A DNA stretch of 64,000 nucleotides, from NCBI GenBank assembly GCA_012295275.1, contig CM022669.1, forward strand, positions 17,001,172 through 17,065,171, in the 5' to 3' direction. Origin of the DNA: Chrysomallon squamiferum. Taxonomy: Eukaryota > Mollusca > Gastropoda > Neomphalida > Peltospiridae. Both the position numbers and the translations under genes were made by a program. Under the pieces are notes generated by a model. The model saw only the letters and a program-made list of their open reading frames with translations. It was not told where the DNA came from and searched no databases. Shown here one piece after another: positions 41,403-54,411 of the stretch. How positions within the stretch are numbered: position 1 is the stretch's first letter; each line of letters opens with the position of its first letter.

Positions 41403-42020
41403 AATAAATAAATAAACAAACAAACAAACAAACAAACAAACAAATAAATAAATAAATAAATAAATAAAAAATATGTTACAAAAGAGAAAACCCACTTAAC
41501 ATCCTTCTACGGACAGACTAGTCTGTCAGTCAGCAGTAAGTGATAATTCATGTTTGCCTTCCCATGGTTGGAAGCTAAAAATCACAGTTTTTGAAAAACC
41601 AGTCATGGATCACTAACTAGAACAGTAAATAAAACAGACCACCAGTCAGGTCACAAGCTATGATATAATATTACTGAGATGCAGCCAATTCTGCACATTT
41701 TACTGTTCAAATAAAACTCTAATGATTAACTTATTGACCTAATAAATGAATGAACTGATAACATTTTAATGATGGATAAATTAATAGATCAGTGTATAAA
41801 TAAATGAATGAATGAATGAATGAGTAATAAATAAATGAATGAATGAATGAATAATAAATAAATGAATGAATGAATGAATAATAAATAAATAAATAAATGA
41901 ATGAATAAATAATAAATAAATCAATGAATGAATGAATGAGCTGATAAATGAATAAACAAATGACGAATAAGATAATAAGTAAATGAAAGAATGAACAAAC
42001 AAACATACGACTAAATGATT
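41403..42020. repeat. AAAC/AAAT and AATG tetranucleotide tracts
   Basis: (AAAC)n-(AAAT)n lies at 41405-41468. (GAAT)n with TAATAAATAAAT interruptions runs from 41800 to 41960 and is repeated as a block of about 40 bp. Unique DNA lies between them. Confidence 0.88.
41510..41700 (-). mobile_element. Decayed SINE, minus orientation
   Basis: On the minus strand TGACTGGTGGTCTGTTTTAT is followed by CATGACTGGTTTTTCAAAAAC, with a later CACTTACTGCTGACTG. These correspond in order to the body of the other copies, but divergence is high. Confidence 0.45.
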
Positions 42021-42660
42021 AAATGAAACAATGAAACAATAAAAATATTTTAAAACATCTTTACAAACGATCTTAACATCATCTAAATTTGCAAACAAAA
42101 CTGACAATAGTGGTACTCAACACATATACACACTAAAAAAAAACCTTCTACTTACCTACACTACCAATAAGTCTGTGATACAACAAACTGTACCACGAAA
42201 AACTTGCACTCACTTATTACTAATGCAGTCTTACTAATACTCTTATGACCGACAGGTCAAAGAACGTTTGTGAAACAACTGTCCTTAATTCAGTATTACT
42301 AGCACAAAAAGTCCGAAAAGTCTGGTCCTAGTTAAAAAAAAAAAAAAAGAAATAAAAAAAAGAACCTGTGATGGTTCTGTGTTATGTGGATACCTCTGGG
42401 CTCTGTTCACACACTTCAGTACATGGTGGTTCTGTCATGATGGACTATAAAACATGAAATATAAGTTTCTCCAAAAATAAGACCCCTGGTTTCATGATTT
42501 TTGTAGATACATATCTAATGTGATACTAAATGATACTGGTATCTTTTCTTTTCTTTTCTGTTTTGTTTGTTTTTCTTCTTGAGATTCTGTCATTCTGTAA
42601 GCTGTTTACTGTTTGATTATTTGTGGTGTTATTTTCCTGTTTTGTTTGTATTTTTATAGA

Positions 42661-42731
42661 ATGTGTGTGTGTTTCTGTGTGTCTATGTGTGTGTGGATGT
42701 GTTTGTGTGCATGTTGTTTGCATGTGTCTGT

Positions 42732-42798
<67 letters not shown>

Positions 42799-42943
42799 GA
42801 TGGCAGAAAACCCTAATGATTATGTGGGTTCAAATTTTACTAGAAGCATATGATATAAAATTACTGTATATTCAAAGACAGGCAGTACAGATCAAGCTGC
42901 AAATATATGTGATGTAGACATTACACACTCACACACATACACA

Positions 42944-43005
<62 letters not shown>
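42661..43005. repeat. (GT)n tract and inverted (CA)n partner
   Basis: (GT)n at 42661-42795 is followed, after about 125 bp, by (CA)n at 42918-43005. The two are reverse complements in composition and could form a long imperfect stem. Confidence 0.93.
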
Positions 43006-43013
<8 letters not shown>

Positions 43014-43270
43014 ATACAAATATAATGTTACAACTATTACTTACATACAGTCACATGTCTGTTTGTTCATCCGCACACTTATTCAGAAAACATTTCATTC
43101 ATATCTACATCTGAGATCGGATGATACCAACACAAGCTACCTGTCTTTAGATGTAACAATACGTGTGTATGATCTTTGACATGTGTACAAAGCCAGTTAT
43201 TTCACCCATGATAAAATACCTGTGATGACTTTGCTTGACCTACTGTCAGTAGAAAAGCAAGCTATATAAA

Positions 43271-43306
<36 letters not shown>

Positions 43307-44039
43307 CACATGAAATATGGTATCCGTTTCAACTGAAGAGGTAAGTGTTAAGTTTATATTTTTGATGCAGTTTTTATTTAGTAAGAGCAAAAAAAAATAT
43401 ATTATACCTAACAGAAAGGGGAAAATGTTTGGTAAAGACATACAAAAAACAGATAGTCAGACATTAAAGAAAAATAAACAGTACACTGGTAGATTGACAT
43501 AAAACAGACTTTATAAGACAGACAGACAGAAAGAAAGGCAGAAAACAGACATTATAGGAGAGGGAGAGAGAGAGAAAGAGAGAGAATGAGACAGATGCAC
43601 AGACATAAAACAGAAAATACATACAAAACAGAGACAGAATATTACATGTAGACAGGCAGTCAGACATTCAGATGTTCGTATTTCATCAGAAACAACAGCA
43701 AAAACATTCTACAGATATACCAACACCAAAGCAGCAAACACAAACTTGTTAATTAAGAAATTTCTCCCTGCATACCAACCTGCTTTCAAAGCATGCCTTC
43801 CATTTCTGCTGCCTGTTCTTGCTTGTTTGTTTTTTTTTACCCCTTCTCCATCTACCTTTTATTTTCCTATCAATTTAAACCTGCCCGGCAAGTTTTATCT
43901 GTCACACTGCTTCTTCTTTATACAACGAAGGACTTACTTAACCCAGTTAGACATAATATGTAACTCAGATTCATCAGAGCATGAACTACAGAGACAAGGA
44001 GAGAGAGAGAGAGAAAAGTTGCCACAGCTCACTCAAGTT

Positions 44040-45490
44040 ATCCTGGTTATTTAAATGACAGGTCCACTGTGACATATATGTCGTATTACATATGCGTGTA
44101 TTTAAAATTTTAAATACCTTGTTTTGCTTAAAAGTTGTCATTAATGATGAAATAAATTTCAAATTGTTGAACCTATTCAACAGGTTCACTTTGTGATATT
44201 TGTCATACTAGACAAGTGGTTTTAAATTTTAAACACTTGTTTCGACTTAAAGCTATGGTTAATGATGGCACAGATTTTAAATTGTTGAGGCTATGCCTGG
44301 TTTACCATGTCGTGTATATTGTATTATATAAGTATTATAAATTTTGAACCTGTAATTAATAGACTTTAAATTGTTGAACATGTTCAGTATTTTAATGATA
44401 GATTCACTGTCACATATTAAATATAAATAGTTTATTCTTTTGAAAACTTTTGTCACCTATATTATTTTTTAATCTATTTAAACGACAGATCTATCTATAT
44501 GACATATATTCATATTACTCAAGTATTTTAATATGAATACTTCAAACACTGGAAACAATCTCTCCAATGTACTACAAAATCTATTTAAATGACAAAATCC
44601 ACTGTGACATATATGTCATATCACATGTGTTTTAAACATAAATACTTCAATCATTTGCAATCTTTAGTCACATGTATTATTTTAAAATCTATTTAAAAAC
44701 ATGTCCACTATCATGACTATATCATATATATTGTTTTATAGAAGTATTTTAAATATGAGTACTTTTTAAAAAATTTAGACTGAGATGTAATGGTGTTTAA
44801 ACTGTAGACACATGCATTACTTAATCTATTTAAATGACAGATTTATAGTGTCATATATGTAGTATTACACAAGTATTTTAATTTAAATATTTGATTCACA
44901 TTAACAGATATTAAGTTGCTGAATATATTCTAGTATTTGAATCATATGTAAACTGTGACATATTATATGTCACATCATATTAGACAAGAAATTAAAAGTA
45001 AGTACATGTTTCAGCTGAAACCAAACTCCATGATGAATTACTTAATCTTTCTTCATTTAAATGGTAAGCCCATTGTGACATATATATTGTATCACATGAG
45101 TGTTTCAAATTTGAATACTTGTTTCAGCTGAAACCCAAGGTCTATGATGAAACAAACTTTAAAATGTTATGAACTTTGTGGAAACTATTCTAGTATTTAA
45201 ATGCTAGGTCCACTGTGACATATATGTTGTATTACATAAGTGTTTTAAATTTGAATACTAAACTGTAGTTACTGTTGAATCTTTGTTGTTAATTAAAACA
45301 CAGGTCCACTGTATCATGCTTCTAAAATATTTTAAATATAAAATGTTTGGTATTTAAATGCTAGGTCCACTGTGACATATATGTTGTTTTATACAGGTAT
45401 TTAAAACCTGAATAGTAAATTATAGTTAGTATTGATTCCATTCTGTTAATTAAAAATGAAGTCCACTGTATCACATGTCATGCTATTTAA
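44040..45490. repeat. Old degenerate satellite (GTCCACTGTGACATATATGT core)
   Basis: Variants of TTTAAATGACAGGTCCACTG followed by TGACATATATGTCGTATTAC and then TATTTTAAATTTGAATACTT recur throughout about 1.4 kb. Clear cores lie near 44060, 44600, 45070, 45210 and 45365. Spacing varies and copies are strongly diverged. Confidence 0.75.
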
Positions 45491-46194
45491 ATATTTTAAA
45501 ATATATTATCACCTGTTTGAGATAAATCACCTGTAAAGTTTGTAGTGCAGGATCTGTTCTGGTGTTTAAAACATTAACTTTTCTGTCAAATAATTTGTAT
45601 TAAATTATTCAAATATGAATACTTGATGTATATGAATAAACATTTCAACAAATATTGTTTTAAAATGAAATAAACTATTGAATCTATCCAAGTATTTAGA
45701 CAAACTGTATCTTACTCATTTTAAAATCATAATACAAATAAATATATATTTATACAATATTCAACTGAAATAAAATAAATTTTATACAGAAATTAGGTTT
45801 GTCTTAATCCAGTTTTTTTTAATATATATTTACAGTATTAAATATCATTATGAATAAAGTAAAAATGATCCTACTTGAACATCCTAGCTCTTAGTCAATT
45901 CTGAAGATATAATAATCAGAATCAAACTCTCTTTCACTAAGTTTATATACATACATTAATATCCTGGTGTAATATCTGTCTGTATAATACAGAATGTATA
46001 TCCCTGTCAGGTAGATGACATCAATTAGGCTGCTTCCAAATGAACACAGATATTTCCAGTCCTCTCAGCTACACAATATATATATATCAGTATATCTATC
46101 TATCTGTCCAAACAGAACTCTCCCAGACTTTAAATTAATTCCAGTTTAAATTAAATAAAAAGTGGAAAAGAAGAAAAAAAAAAGAGATAAACAA

Positions 46195-46720
46195 AACTCA
46201 TGTTTGAGATTCAGTGGCAAGGGCAAATCCAGGATTTCAGGAAAGAGGGGTGGTTTCCTTAACAGTGGGAGATGTGATTTCAAAACAGAAACATTTTATT
46301 GTAAGACATTAATACAATAATAAACAACAAACTGTCAGTTGATAAAAATAATAGGAAGGCACCTTAGAGTATACATTCCTAATGTAGGTGGGTATCAATC
46401 AATAAATAAATACTTTCCAAAATCAGAAGCATGACTACAATGATAAACTAAATTATGTATTAATACCACAGCCATTCAGGGACTTCCATACATCTAGAAA
46501 TGTGTCTGCCTTCAGAGTATTTACAGCACATAAAAAACAAATCATAGACTTTACATTCAAAATAAAACTAAAAAAAAAAAGATTTTAAAAAAAAATACAG
46601 AAAGAAAAAATATATCAGTAACTTTTTCTGACTTGCTGTTTGTTGTTGGCAGTTGACAGACTTGTACTCCACCCAGTCTGTATAAACAACCCCCCCCCCA
46701 AGCCCCTACTGTTCACTCTG
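46195..46720. mobile_element. Possible decayed MITE/DNA-transposon remnant
   Basis: The left side has GGCAAATCCAGGATTTCAGG followed by a G-rich stretch (AAAGAGGGGTGG). About 450 bp away there is a run of nine or ten C with CCCCAAGCCCCTACTG. G-rich and C-rich ends facing each other are typical of some invertebrate MITEs, but I cannot align clean terminal inverted repeats. Confidence 0.25.
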
Positions 46721-47107
46721 CCAGTATTCACAGATTAGGATGAAACTGGTAATCGGCCAGTCAACAAAGAGCCATGGTCCAGAGACAGGACACAAGGACA
46801 AACACACAGATTAAGAAGTGAAAAACTTCATGGCAATTACCAGAGGCCAGTTTGACCAAACAGTCACACAGTACAGATGTACATGGCAGGCAGGAAATCT
46901 TTTTTTTTTTTCTGTCTCTTTTCTTGTTTAATTTATCTTCTTCTTTTTAACCTTTTTGTTTTTATAACTTCTCAAGTATTCAAGGTTTTTAAAGATGTTT
47001 TTTTTTTTAAAAGCAAGATGGTTTTGAAATTTGCTAAAATCATTATTTTATAAAGAAAATTAGTGAGAGGTACTTAGGGCACAAACTGTATTTTCCTGGT
47101 TGTACAA

Positions 47108-47141
<34 letters not shown>

Positions 47142-48336
47142 AATGCTTTCATAAGGAAACACTATACACATTTCTGTCAAGTACAATTGAATTCCTGGAT
47201 ATGTTCATGCCACTATTATTTCCTGTCAAACTTTCTATTTTAATTTATTTTCCATTCTGAAATTATTACAGTTGCAGTCTTCAAACAAATATTATTCCCA
47301 TATCTATCAACACAGTATTATTCTGCCAATAGTTTTAAGATAAATGATTCTTTCACTGACACCTTTAAATGGCCAATTAGGCTTTAATTAAAATCTTTAC
47401 GAAATGGGCCAGGATGCTGGTGGGCATCATAAAATAAAGTGGGTCAGATACTTGACAGCCAACACAATCAATCTCTGTCACATCAGCAGATAATTAAGGA
47501 TGGAATAATTCTTGACAAATTAATGATTAATGGATTCAGATTTGTGTAGCTGATGCGTAAAAATAACTGACCAGCTTTTGATATCAATCTCCTCTCACTA
47601 CAACCTACATACTTTATTATCAACAAACATTGGTCATCAGTAACAAGCCATAATATGTATGGTATGTAAAGAAGATGTATTTAGATGGTTAGGTTGCATC
47701 GCTGGATGTAAGCTTTAGCCTTTTCTTTACTGAGGTAAAAATGAAAGCCCTCAACCAAGCTACATGCATTATTGAATATTATTATTATTTAAATATAAAT
47801 TAAAAAGAAATAGAAAAAAAAAAAAAATTCATGAAAACAAAACAAAAGGACTTGTACATTTAACGGACATATCATTTTATTATACAAGTCACATCATGTG
47901 TGTAGCATACAACAGTTGTATTTGTTAGAGCTTATAAAACATGTTTCTCTTTCATGCATGATTTCAGAGTCTTGAACTAAACAAAATAACACAACATCCA
48001 TCGGTAATAAACAATCATACAGTTATAATACTCTGTTGTTTGTGTGTATGTGTGTGTGTGTGTCTGTGTGTGTGTGCATATATGTGTGTTTGTGTTGTAG
48101 AAAAGAAAAGAAAACAAATATTAGAGGTAGGGAGGTAGGTGGGTTAGTAAGCAGATAGGCAAGTTGGGGGGCAGGTAGACAGGTAGGTACATACAGGTAA
48201 TACTTTATAACATTATGCTTTTAATAAGAAAATATTTAAAAGAAAATCAAATCTTTAAAACTTATCAACAAACTAGAATCAGAAAACAAAAATAACCTTC
48301 ATTTTGAAGCATACATCATTATAACAGAGCAGATTA

Positions 48337-48374
<38 letters not shown>

Positions 48375-49261
48375 TAAAACCTGTTGTAAATTCATAATTA
48401 TAAAGGTGAGGCCAGACAAAAATTAACAATGTTTAAAAATAATTTTTTTAAAATTACAAAAAACAAAAACAAAAAAAAACAACAACATAAAATTGTTTTT
48501 TTTAAAAGTTGGGTTTCATACACATAGCCTGACAAATTTTGGCACAAATGTGATTAAGGTATTCACTGAACAAACAACATATACAAATGTATTTATTAAT
48601 TAAAAAAAAAGGAGAAAAATAAATTAAAACAAAGGTGACATTGAAAAAAATGTTTCTCAAAAAGTTTAAAATAAAAATTAAGAATATACAAACTGGTGGT
48701 TATAATAGAATACTTCAATCTACTTTCTTCTATTTATCATGCAGTAATAATATGCTATGGGTAATTATATTTTTATATAGAATAATATATAGGTAATGGG
48801 CTTTTGTATTTCTTTTTGTTTTTAATCAAAATAACAGAACATTTTACTTTAATCTATTTGACTAAATCATCTTTTAAAAATAAAAAAAAAAAAAAAAAAA
48901 TTACAACCATTGTACACTTCAACATAGCTTTCATTACAGCAAAAAATTCAATATATATTAAAATAATTTTTAAAAATATTAGTAATTGGAAAAAAGGGTG
49001 TATAAGGGTATGGTCCACAATAACTTGTCACAATACATCCGTAACATATTCAAGTAGCTATCCAACAAACAAAAACATATATCACAGTCTATCCAGTTTT
49101 ATTGTGTAAAATATAGTCCTTATTCTTAATATTTTAAGAGAGATTTCAGTTACTAATTGTTATTTATTTTTATTCACCCAGTAAGTTAAACCAGTAAGTT
49201 ACACATAATTATTAAAAATATTATTATGCCTTATGAGTTACCAAAAGTCACTGCATGTGCT

Positions 49262-49355
49262 GTCATATATATATACATACATACATACATACATACATAC
49301 ATACATTTATATATATTTATATATATTTATGTATGTATGTATGTATGTATTTATT

Positions 49356-49441
<86 letters not shown>

Positions 49442-49455
49442 ATAGATTAGACAGA

Positions 49456-49502
<47 letters not shown>
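49262..49502. repeat. Compound microsatellite (CATA)n-(TATG)n-(GA)n-(CA)n
   Basis: (ATAC)n at 49270-49306, (ATGT)n at 49331-49350, (AG)n at 49370-49436 and (AC)n at 49458-49501. The first two blocks are reverse complements and could fold back. Confidence 0.95.
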
Positions 49503-50687
49503 TCACTGCCAGTAATAAACAAAATAATCTTTAAGGTAGCAGTGCAGGTAACCTCTATTTAGAAACAGATGTTAAAAGGATAAAGTTACACATAATAGCT
49601 ACTTGTATCAAAATGTTGTCAAATTAGCATTTATCCATTGTACATATTGTCACGATTTTATTTATTTATACAACAGCTCAGCTTTCAAACAATAAAATCA
49701 GAAACATTATCTTTTAAAAGCTGGAAAAAACATGTTTCTTCAAATTTCAATACAAAATAAATGACACAAATGAAACATTGCTTTTACTATAACTTTCATG
49801 TTAATAAAATTACTACTGTCATTATTGTATGACTGATTCTCAATATTAACATATTATTATTTCTGTTATTGGATTATTATTATGATTATTTTTCTCTTAT
49901 TAATAATAAATGTCTTCTTTTTAGATAGCAATTATATATTATGCTTCTTTGTAAATATAAAACCACATTTAAGAAACTTTATGGTATAGTACATGAAAAC
50001 ACTGGTTCCCTTTCAATCATGTAATATTTCTTAATAATTCAAAATTTTAAAAATGTTCTTATTTTTCTTTTAATAGCAGTGCTTCTATTATTTTACTAAT
50101 AATAAAAATTACTAAAAAAATACAACCAAACAAGACAACTGATTTGTTTTTTCATACACATCAAAAAAAAAAATGCATTTGATAAATATTTTATTAAACA
50201 TACATATCTTTTCAATGTAAGTGTTTTGAGATAAAGATCTGGATTTCAACAGACAACCTTTTCTTAAAAAAAAAAAAAATCCATAGCAAAACAAAATAAA
50301 AAACATTTTAAAAACTTTAACGAAACAGTAACACAATCATCACATAATAATTAAATGCTTATTATCTGGCATTTGTGTGAATTGAACAAAAAATCACAAT
50401 TTAAAAATGTAAATTATAAATCACAAATCTACTTAAACTGAGAAGCGAAAATCAAAACAGAAATTTGAAGATAACCTCTTCCATTATTAACCTACATAAT
50501 GTTACAAAACAAGCAAAAACAAAAATTTCTGTCTTTCTGCAAACCACACTAAATTAATTTGCCAGAGGGTAGTACATCACAGAGTTCCTCGAGGAACAAC
50601 CATATCCCAGAATTCCATTCTGTTGAAGCAGGAAGTGACATAATCTGCAGGAAGTCTAGTTGTAGTGGAGCAGACTACAGCACATAC

Positions 50688-50787
50688 CTTTTGCTGGTTC
50701 CTGATTGGTCGAATTTGAATTTCCCACATTTCCTTCTTCCGTTGCTTTAGAATCGTTTTTGTCGAGTTCATTTACGTCTTTGGATAT
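50688..50787 (-). CDS. Exon 8 in view: short acidic/Asn-rich linker
   Basis: This 100-bp exon has acceptor AATTTTAG and donor AAAG|GTATGT. It enters in phase 0 and leaves in phase 1. It encodes ISKDVNELDKNDSKATEEGN and then VGNSNSTNQEPAK. There is no recognisable domain; composition suggests a flexible hydrophilic linker after the preceding PDZ. The support is the good splice borders, the open frame, and phase agreement with the exons before (54273, phase 0) and after (31900, phase 1). If the donor were skipped, the frame would run ten more codons (MCCSLLHYN) and stop, giving a short alternative C-terminus. The following intron is about 18.8 kb. Confidence 0.75.
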
Positions 50788-51855
50788 CTAAAATTAATAA
50801 TAATAATAATATTAATAATAATAATAATAATAATAGTAATATTTTAGACAATATAAACAAATAAAATGTAAGCATAATAAAATTTTAGTGTTAAATTACC
50901 TGTATTTAATTTTCTCTATTTTTATAATGGAAAAATGACAAGAAAAACTGAAATAAACAAACTTAAAAATAAGAAATTAATTAAATAATTAATTAGTTAA
51001 TAATAATAAAAAGGAATAAAAGATACGGAGAACAAAATAAAATAAAAATAAATACTTTTTAAAAATAAACAGTATGTAACTTGTATAACACAAAAAGAAA
51101 AAAAAAAGAAGAAAAAAAGAGTTGTCTTCCTTGTTATTGTTACCTTACAGGTGTTCACTGAACATCTTTATTACAACATCGATATTTACATGATAATCAG
51201 ACTTCCATGATAATCCCTACAAGATGTATTATTTTCAACAAATGCTTTGTAAACGACAATCTTATATGCGGTCTTAACAATTACCTTTATCGATTACTTT
51301 TGTGTATAAATGTGAAGGTGCACAGGTTGGAATGTGAAATAACAAAAAGGCAAATTATAATTTTTAAATTTCAACACAGTCTTGAATTAAATATTAAAAA
51401 AAAAAACATTGATAATATAATTGATTGCTTACATTAACTTTTTTTCAATGCTTATTTTTCTTCACCATACATATATATATTGAGAAAATTATATGTAAAA
51501 GATTACAATAAGGCAGATAAGAATTATATTTCAAGCTGACAGAAATAGCACTAACAGTAAGAAGCATTGTTTATGCACCCCTATATATGATCAGAAAAGC
51601 AAACATCTATAATATTTATGCAGTAGCAAGTAAATGAAAAATAAACTTGTTTTTGTTTGTTATTGTATTTGCTTCATTACATAAAATAGATGTACTTTTA
51701 AAGATAAGACCCTCTTTGGTATTTCTATAGCAGAATGTTGTGTGTATTATTTGCAATAGTAATAACAACACCCAGATTTGCACACGTGTAATATTGGTCT
51801 ATATTTCATGCTTTCCAATCAAACACTCAGAATGAAATTTTATCTAAATGTTCAG

Positions 51856-51856
<1 letters not shown>

Positions 51857-51916
<60 letters not shown>

Positions 51917-51933
51917 GACACACACACACACCA
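51857..51933. repeat. (CA)n microsatellite
   Basis: Mostly uninterrupted CA with a GACAGACA break near the right end. Confidence 0.96.
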
Positions 51934-52979
51934 AAGCCAAATAATTATATATTGTGCAGATTGTGTTAATTCACTCAGGGGTAACTTTATTAGTAAAACT
52001 ACACTATAAAATGTTAAAGTTATGCAATATGGATTCGTTCAGTACATTTTTTAAATAGATATTGTTATATTTTTTTTTTAATAAAAATTTCAGAAAAGAA
52101 AAAGATTAAATTAAAAAAAAAAAATTAAATTTAATGTTATACTAACAGTTTGACTACCTAATTAGACGTTTCATTACTGAAATTCATATAAATTAACCAT
52201 CAATAAAATATATTTTCCTTTTAATTAATTTTTTATATTTTTTATTTTATTTATGTGTTATTCTTTTCTTTTTAAAGTTTACCTTTTAAATCAATTTAAA
52301 AAAAATTAAAATTATTTTATTATCATTTGTTTAAATTTTAAAATTTCCACACAACAATATATTTGAGGTGGTACAAACAAAAGGTTTAAATACATTTTGT
52401 ACATCTACAAGTGTTTGCTTTGCTTGAGGGTTCTCAATCTTTGCTAATGATAAAGTATGAACCAGCTTGTGAACATCACTCGTTTTCTTACCATCATTGT
52501 GTGAATATAAAAACATGCATTGAAAATCATTTATAGATTAAAGATATGGAAACTGCAGTAACTCATTTAGTCATGTTTCTTTTCTAAGTATCATACAATG
52601 CCCAGAAAAAAAAGGAAAATGGCTGCCCAACAGCATCTCCTTTGTAAGCCTTTATTATTAACAAAGTTTCATATAAAGTTAAAAAAAAAACAACAACACA
52701 CAAACACATATATCAACATACAAAATGTATTTACTGTATATATTATTTGTCTGTACCACCATATATATATCCTTCAGGCGAATTATTTGAAGACAGAGCC
52801 AGGGTTAAAAAAGTGTAGTTCAAGCCAGATAATGGCACGAATAAATATTTATCAAGTCACATGCTAAACTACTGAAACACACCCAAACACACACTGGTGT
52901 ACTTTATACCTCCTGGTTTGCTGGTCTATACAAAAGCCTGGCGCTGCAATAAAGAGTTTCATGCAGAATTTTAACATGG

Positions 52980-53335
52980 TAAACTTTAAAGACAAATCGC
53001 TCAGTGATTTCTCTGATGAGAAATTCAGATCCAAGTAAATTACAGTTGCAGTTATTTTGACGAAAATGAAGAGATATCATCATGCGGGACTGTAACTTGG
53101 TAAATGTTAAAGAGAATCACTCAGTGATTTCTCTGATGAGAAATTCAGATCCAAGTAAATTACAGTTGCAGTTATTTTGACGAAAATGAAGAGATATATC
53201 ATCATGCGGGACTGTAACTTGGTAAATGTTAAAGAGAAAAATGAAAAGAAATATATCAAAATGAAGAGATATATCATCATGCAGGACTGTAACTTGGTAA
53301 ATGTTAAAGAGAATCACTCAGCGACTTCCTGGTGA
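52980..53335. repeat. ~121-bp tandem repeat, two full copies and a partial, with decayed copies to ~53780
   Basis: GATTTCTCTGATGAGAAATTC begins at 53007 and again 121 bp later; the two copies are almost identical through GACTGTAACTTGGTAAATGT. A third, partial copy ends near 53330. Older versions of TCACTCAGTGATTT and GATGAxTAATTC continue to about 53780, indicating an ancient array with a recent local duplication. Confidence 0.88.
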
Positions 53336-54272
53336 CTAATCCACATTTGAAGTAGTTTTATATGTGGAATTATTTTAATGAAAATATAAACGTACCATGC
53401 AAAATTTTTATTATACTATATTATTAAAAAGAATAACTCATTGATTGCTTGACAATAAATTCATTATCCATGGATTGTATTTGTAATAATTCAAAAAAAA
53501 TATCAAGAGATTATGCAGAATTGTTACATGGTAAATACTAAAGAACTAAAGAACATCAGACTGTCTGATGAAAATAAATTCTGTGTCCAAATTTTTTATT
53601 TTGCTAATAATAGTAATCAAATTTGAAGATGTTATGCTGAATTTTAAAGTGATAAACATTAAAGAAGATCACTCAGCAATGTTCTAGTTTTTGTTTGTAA
53701 TTATGAAAAGCTATCAGTCTTAACCAAGAAATAATAAAGAGAATCACTCAGTAATTTTCCTGATGACTAATTCATGATTCACTTATAATTACACTTTTAA
53801 GAATAAGCTAGTATTTTTATTTCATATTATTCATTTTTGATTCCCATAAAAAAGATATTATTCTTAATTTTATTTTAATTTTCCTAATTATTTTTTATTT
53901 TGTAAGACCAGTATCAAGTATTAAAGAATCAAAAAAATAAATATATGCTATGTTTATATTGTTCCATGAAGCATTCTTTTATAATATTATATTCTACAAC
54001 ATGCTCTAAACCTGTTATGTTTTATCTACATATATATATAAATACATATACAATACTGAACATATGACATGATGCAACAATAACTTTTTTTATATATCAC
54101 TGTTTTCATACCAATAACACTTTTTATTACCAAATATCATCTTAAAACAAAAAAAACAAACAAAATCAGTTAAATAGATAAAATGAGATGATTAACAAAA
54201 CAACACTGTTGACTGATTACTACGATCACTGATAAATTCACAGGTGTGAACAGGCAATTAATTTCAGTTTAC

Positions 54273-54411
54273 CTGTAATTGGTCTGGATCTTCTCTCTGG
54301 GCCAGTATGATGACCGGTCCAGGTGTGAGGTTTCTGAACAGCTGATAGGCATCAAGTAGTGTCAACTCATGCATGGGTTTTCCATTTACACGCACCAGCA
54401 AATCTCCCTTC
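54273..54411 (-). CDS. Exon 7 in view: C-terminal half of the divergent-loop PDZ
   Basis: This 139-bp exon has acceptor GTTTGCAG and donor TTACAG|GTAAAC. It enters in phase 2 and leaves in phase 0. It encodes KGDLLVRVNGKPMHELTLLD, AYQLFRNLTPGPVIILAQRE and DPDQLQ. KGDLLVRVNG is the PDZ betaD turn. The alpha-2 helix starts TLLDAY, with Leu rather than His at the usual specificity position, so class I ligand binding is not expected. The ending PGPVIIxxxREDPD resembles the PGPVPIIVSRHPDP ending I recall for a PDZ of IL16. This is one of the stronger points for assigning the family. Confidence 0.9.

Larger units (their letters stand above)
31901..50687 (-). other. 18.8-kb intron between exons 9 and 8 in view
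   Basis: This is the largest intron, flanked by GTATGT at 50687 and CTGCAG at 31901. It holds CTA triplets (32.5-32.8 kb), a 72-bp array (32.8-34.6 kb), degenerate TTAAAGGTGTATT repeats (34.9-35.8 kb), several SINE copies (37.0-41.7 kb), tetranucleotide repeats, paired (GT)n/(CA)n tracts (42.7-43.0 kb) and an old satellite (44.0-45.5 kb). Two segments of normal complexity (40290-40480 and 47360-47600) could be regulatory. No exon was recognised inside it. Confidence 0.65.
50788..54272 (-). other. 3.5-kb intron between exons 8 and 7 in view
   Basis: The borders are CAG|GTAAAC at 54272 and AATTTTAG at 50788. It contains AT-rich sequence, a (CA)n tract at 51.86-51.93 kb and a roughly 121-bp tandem array at 52.98-53.33 kb with decayed copies to about 53.78 kb. 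I saw no coding sequence. Confidence 0.7.
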
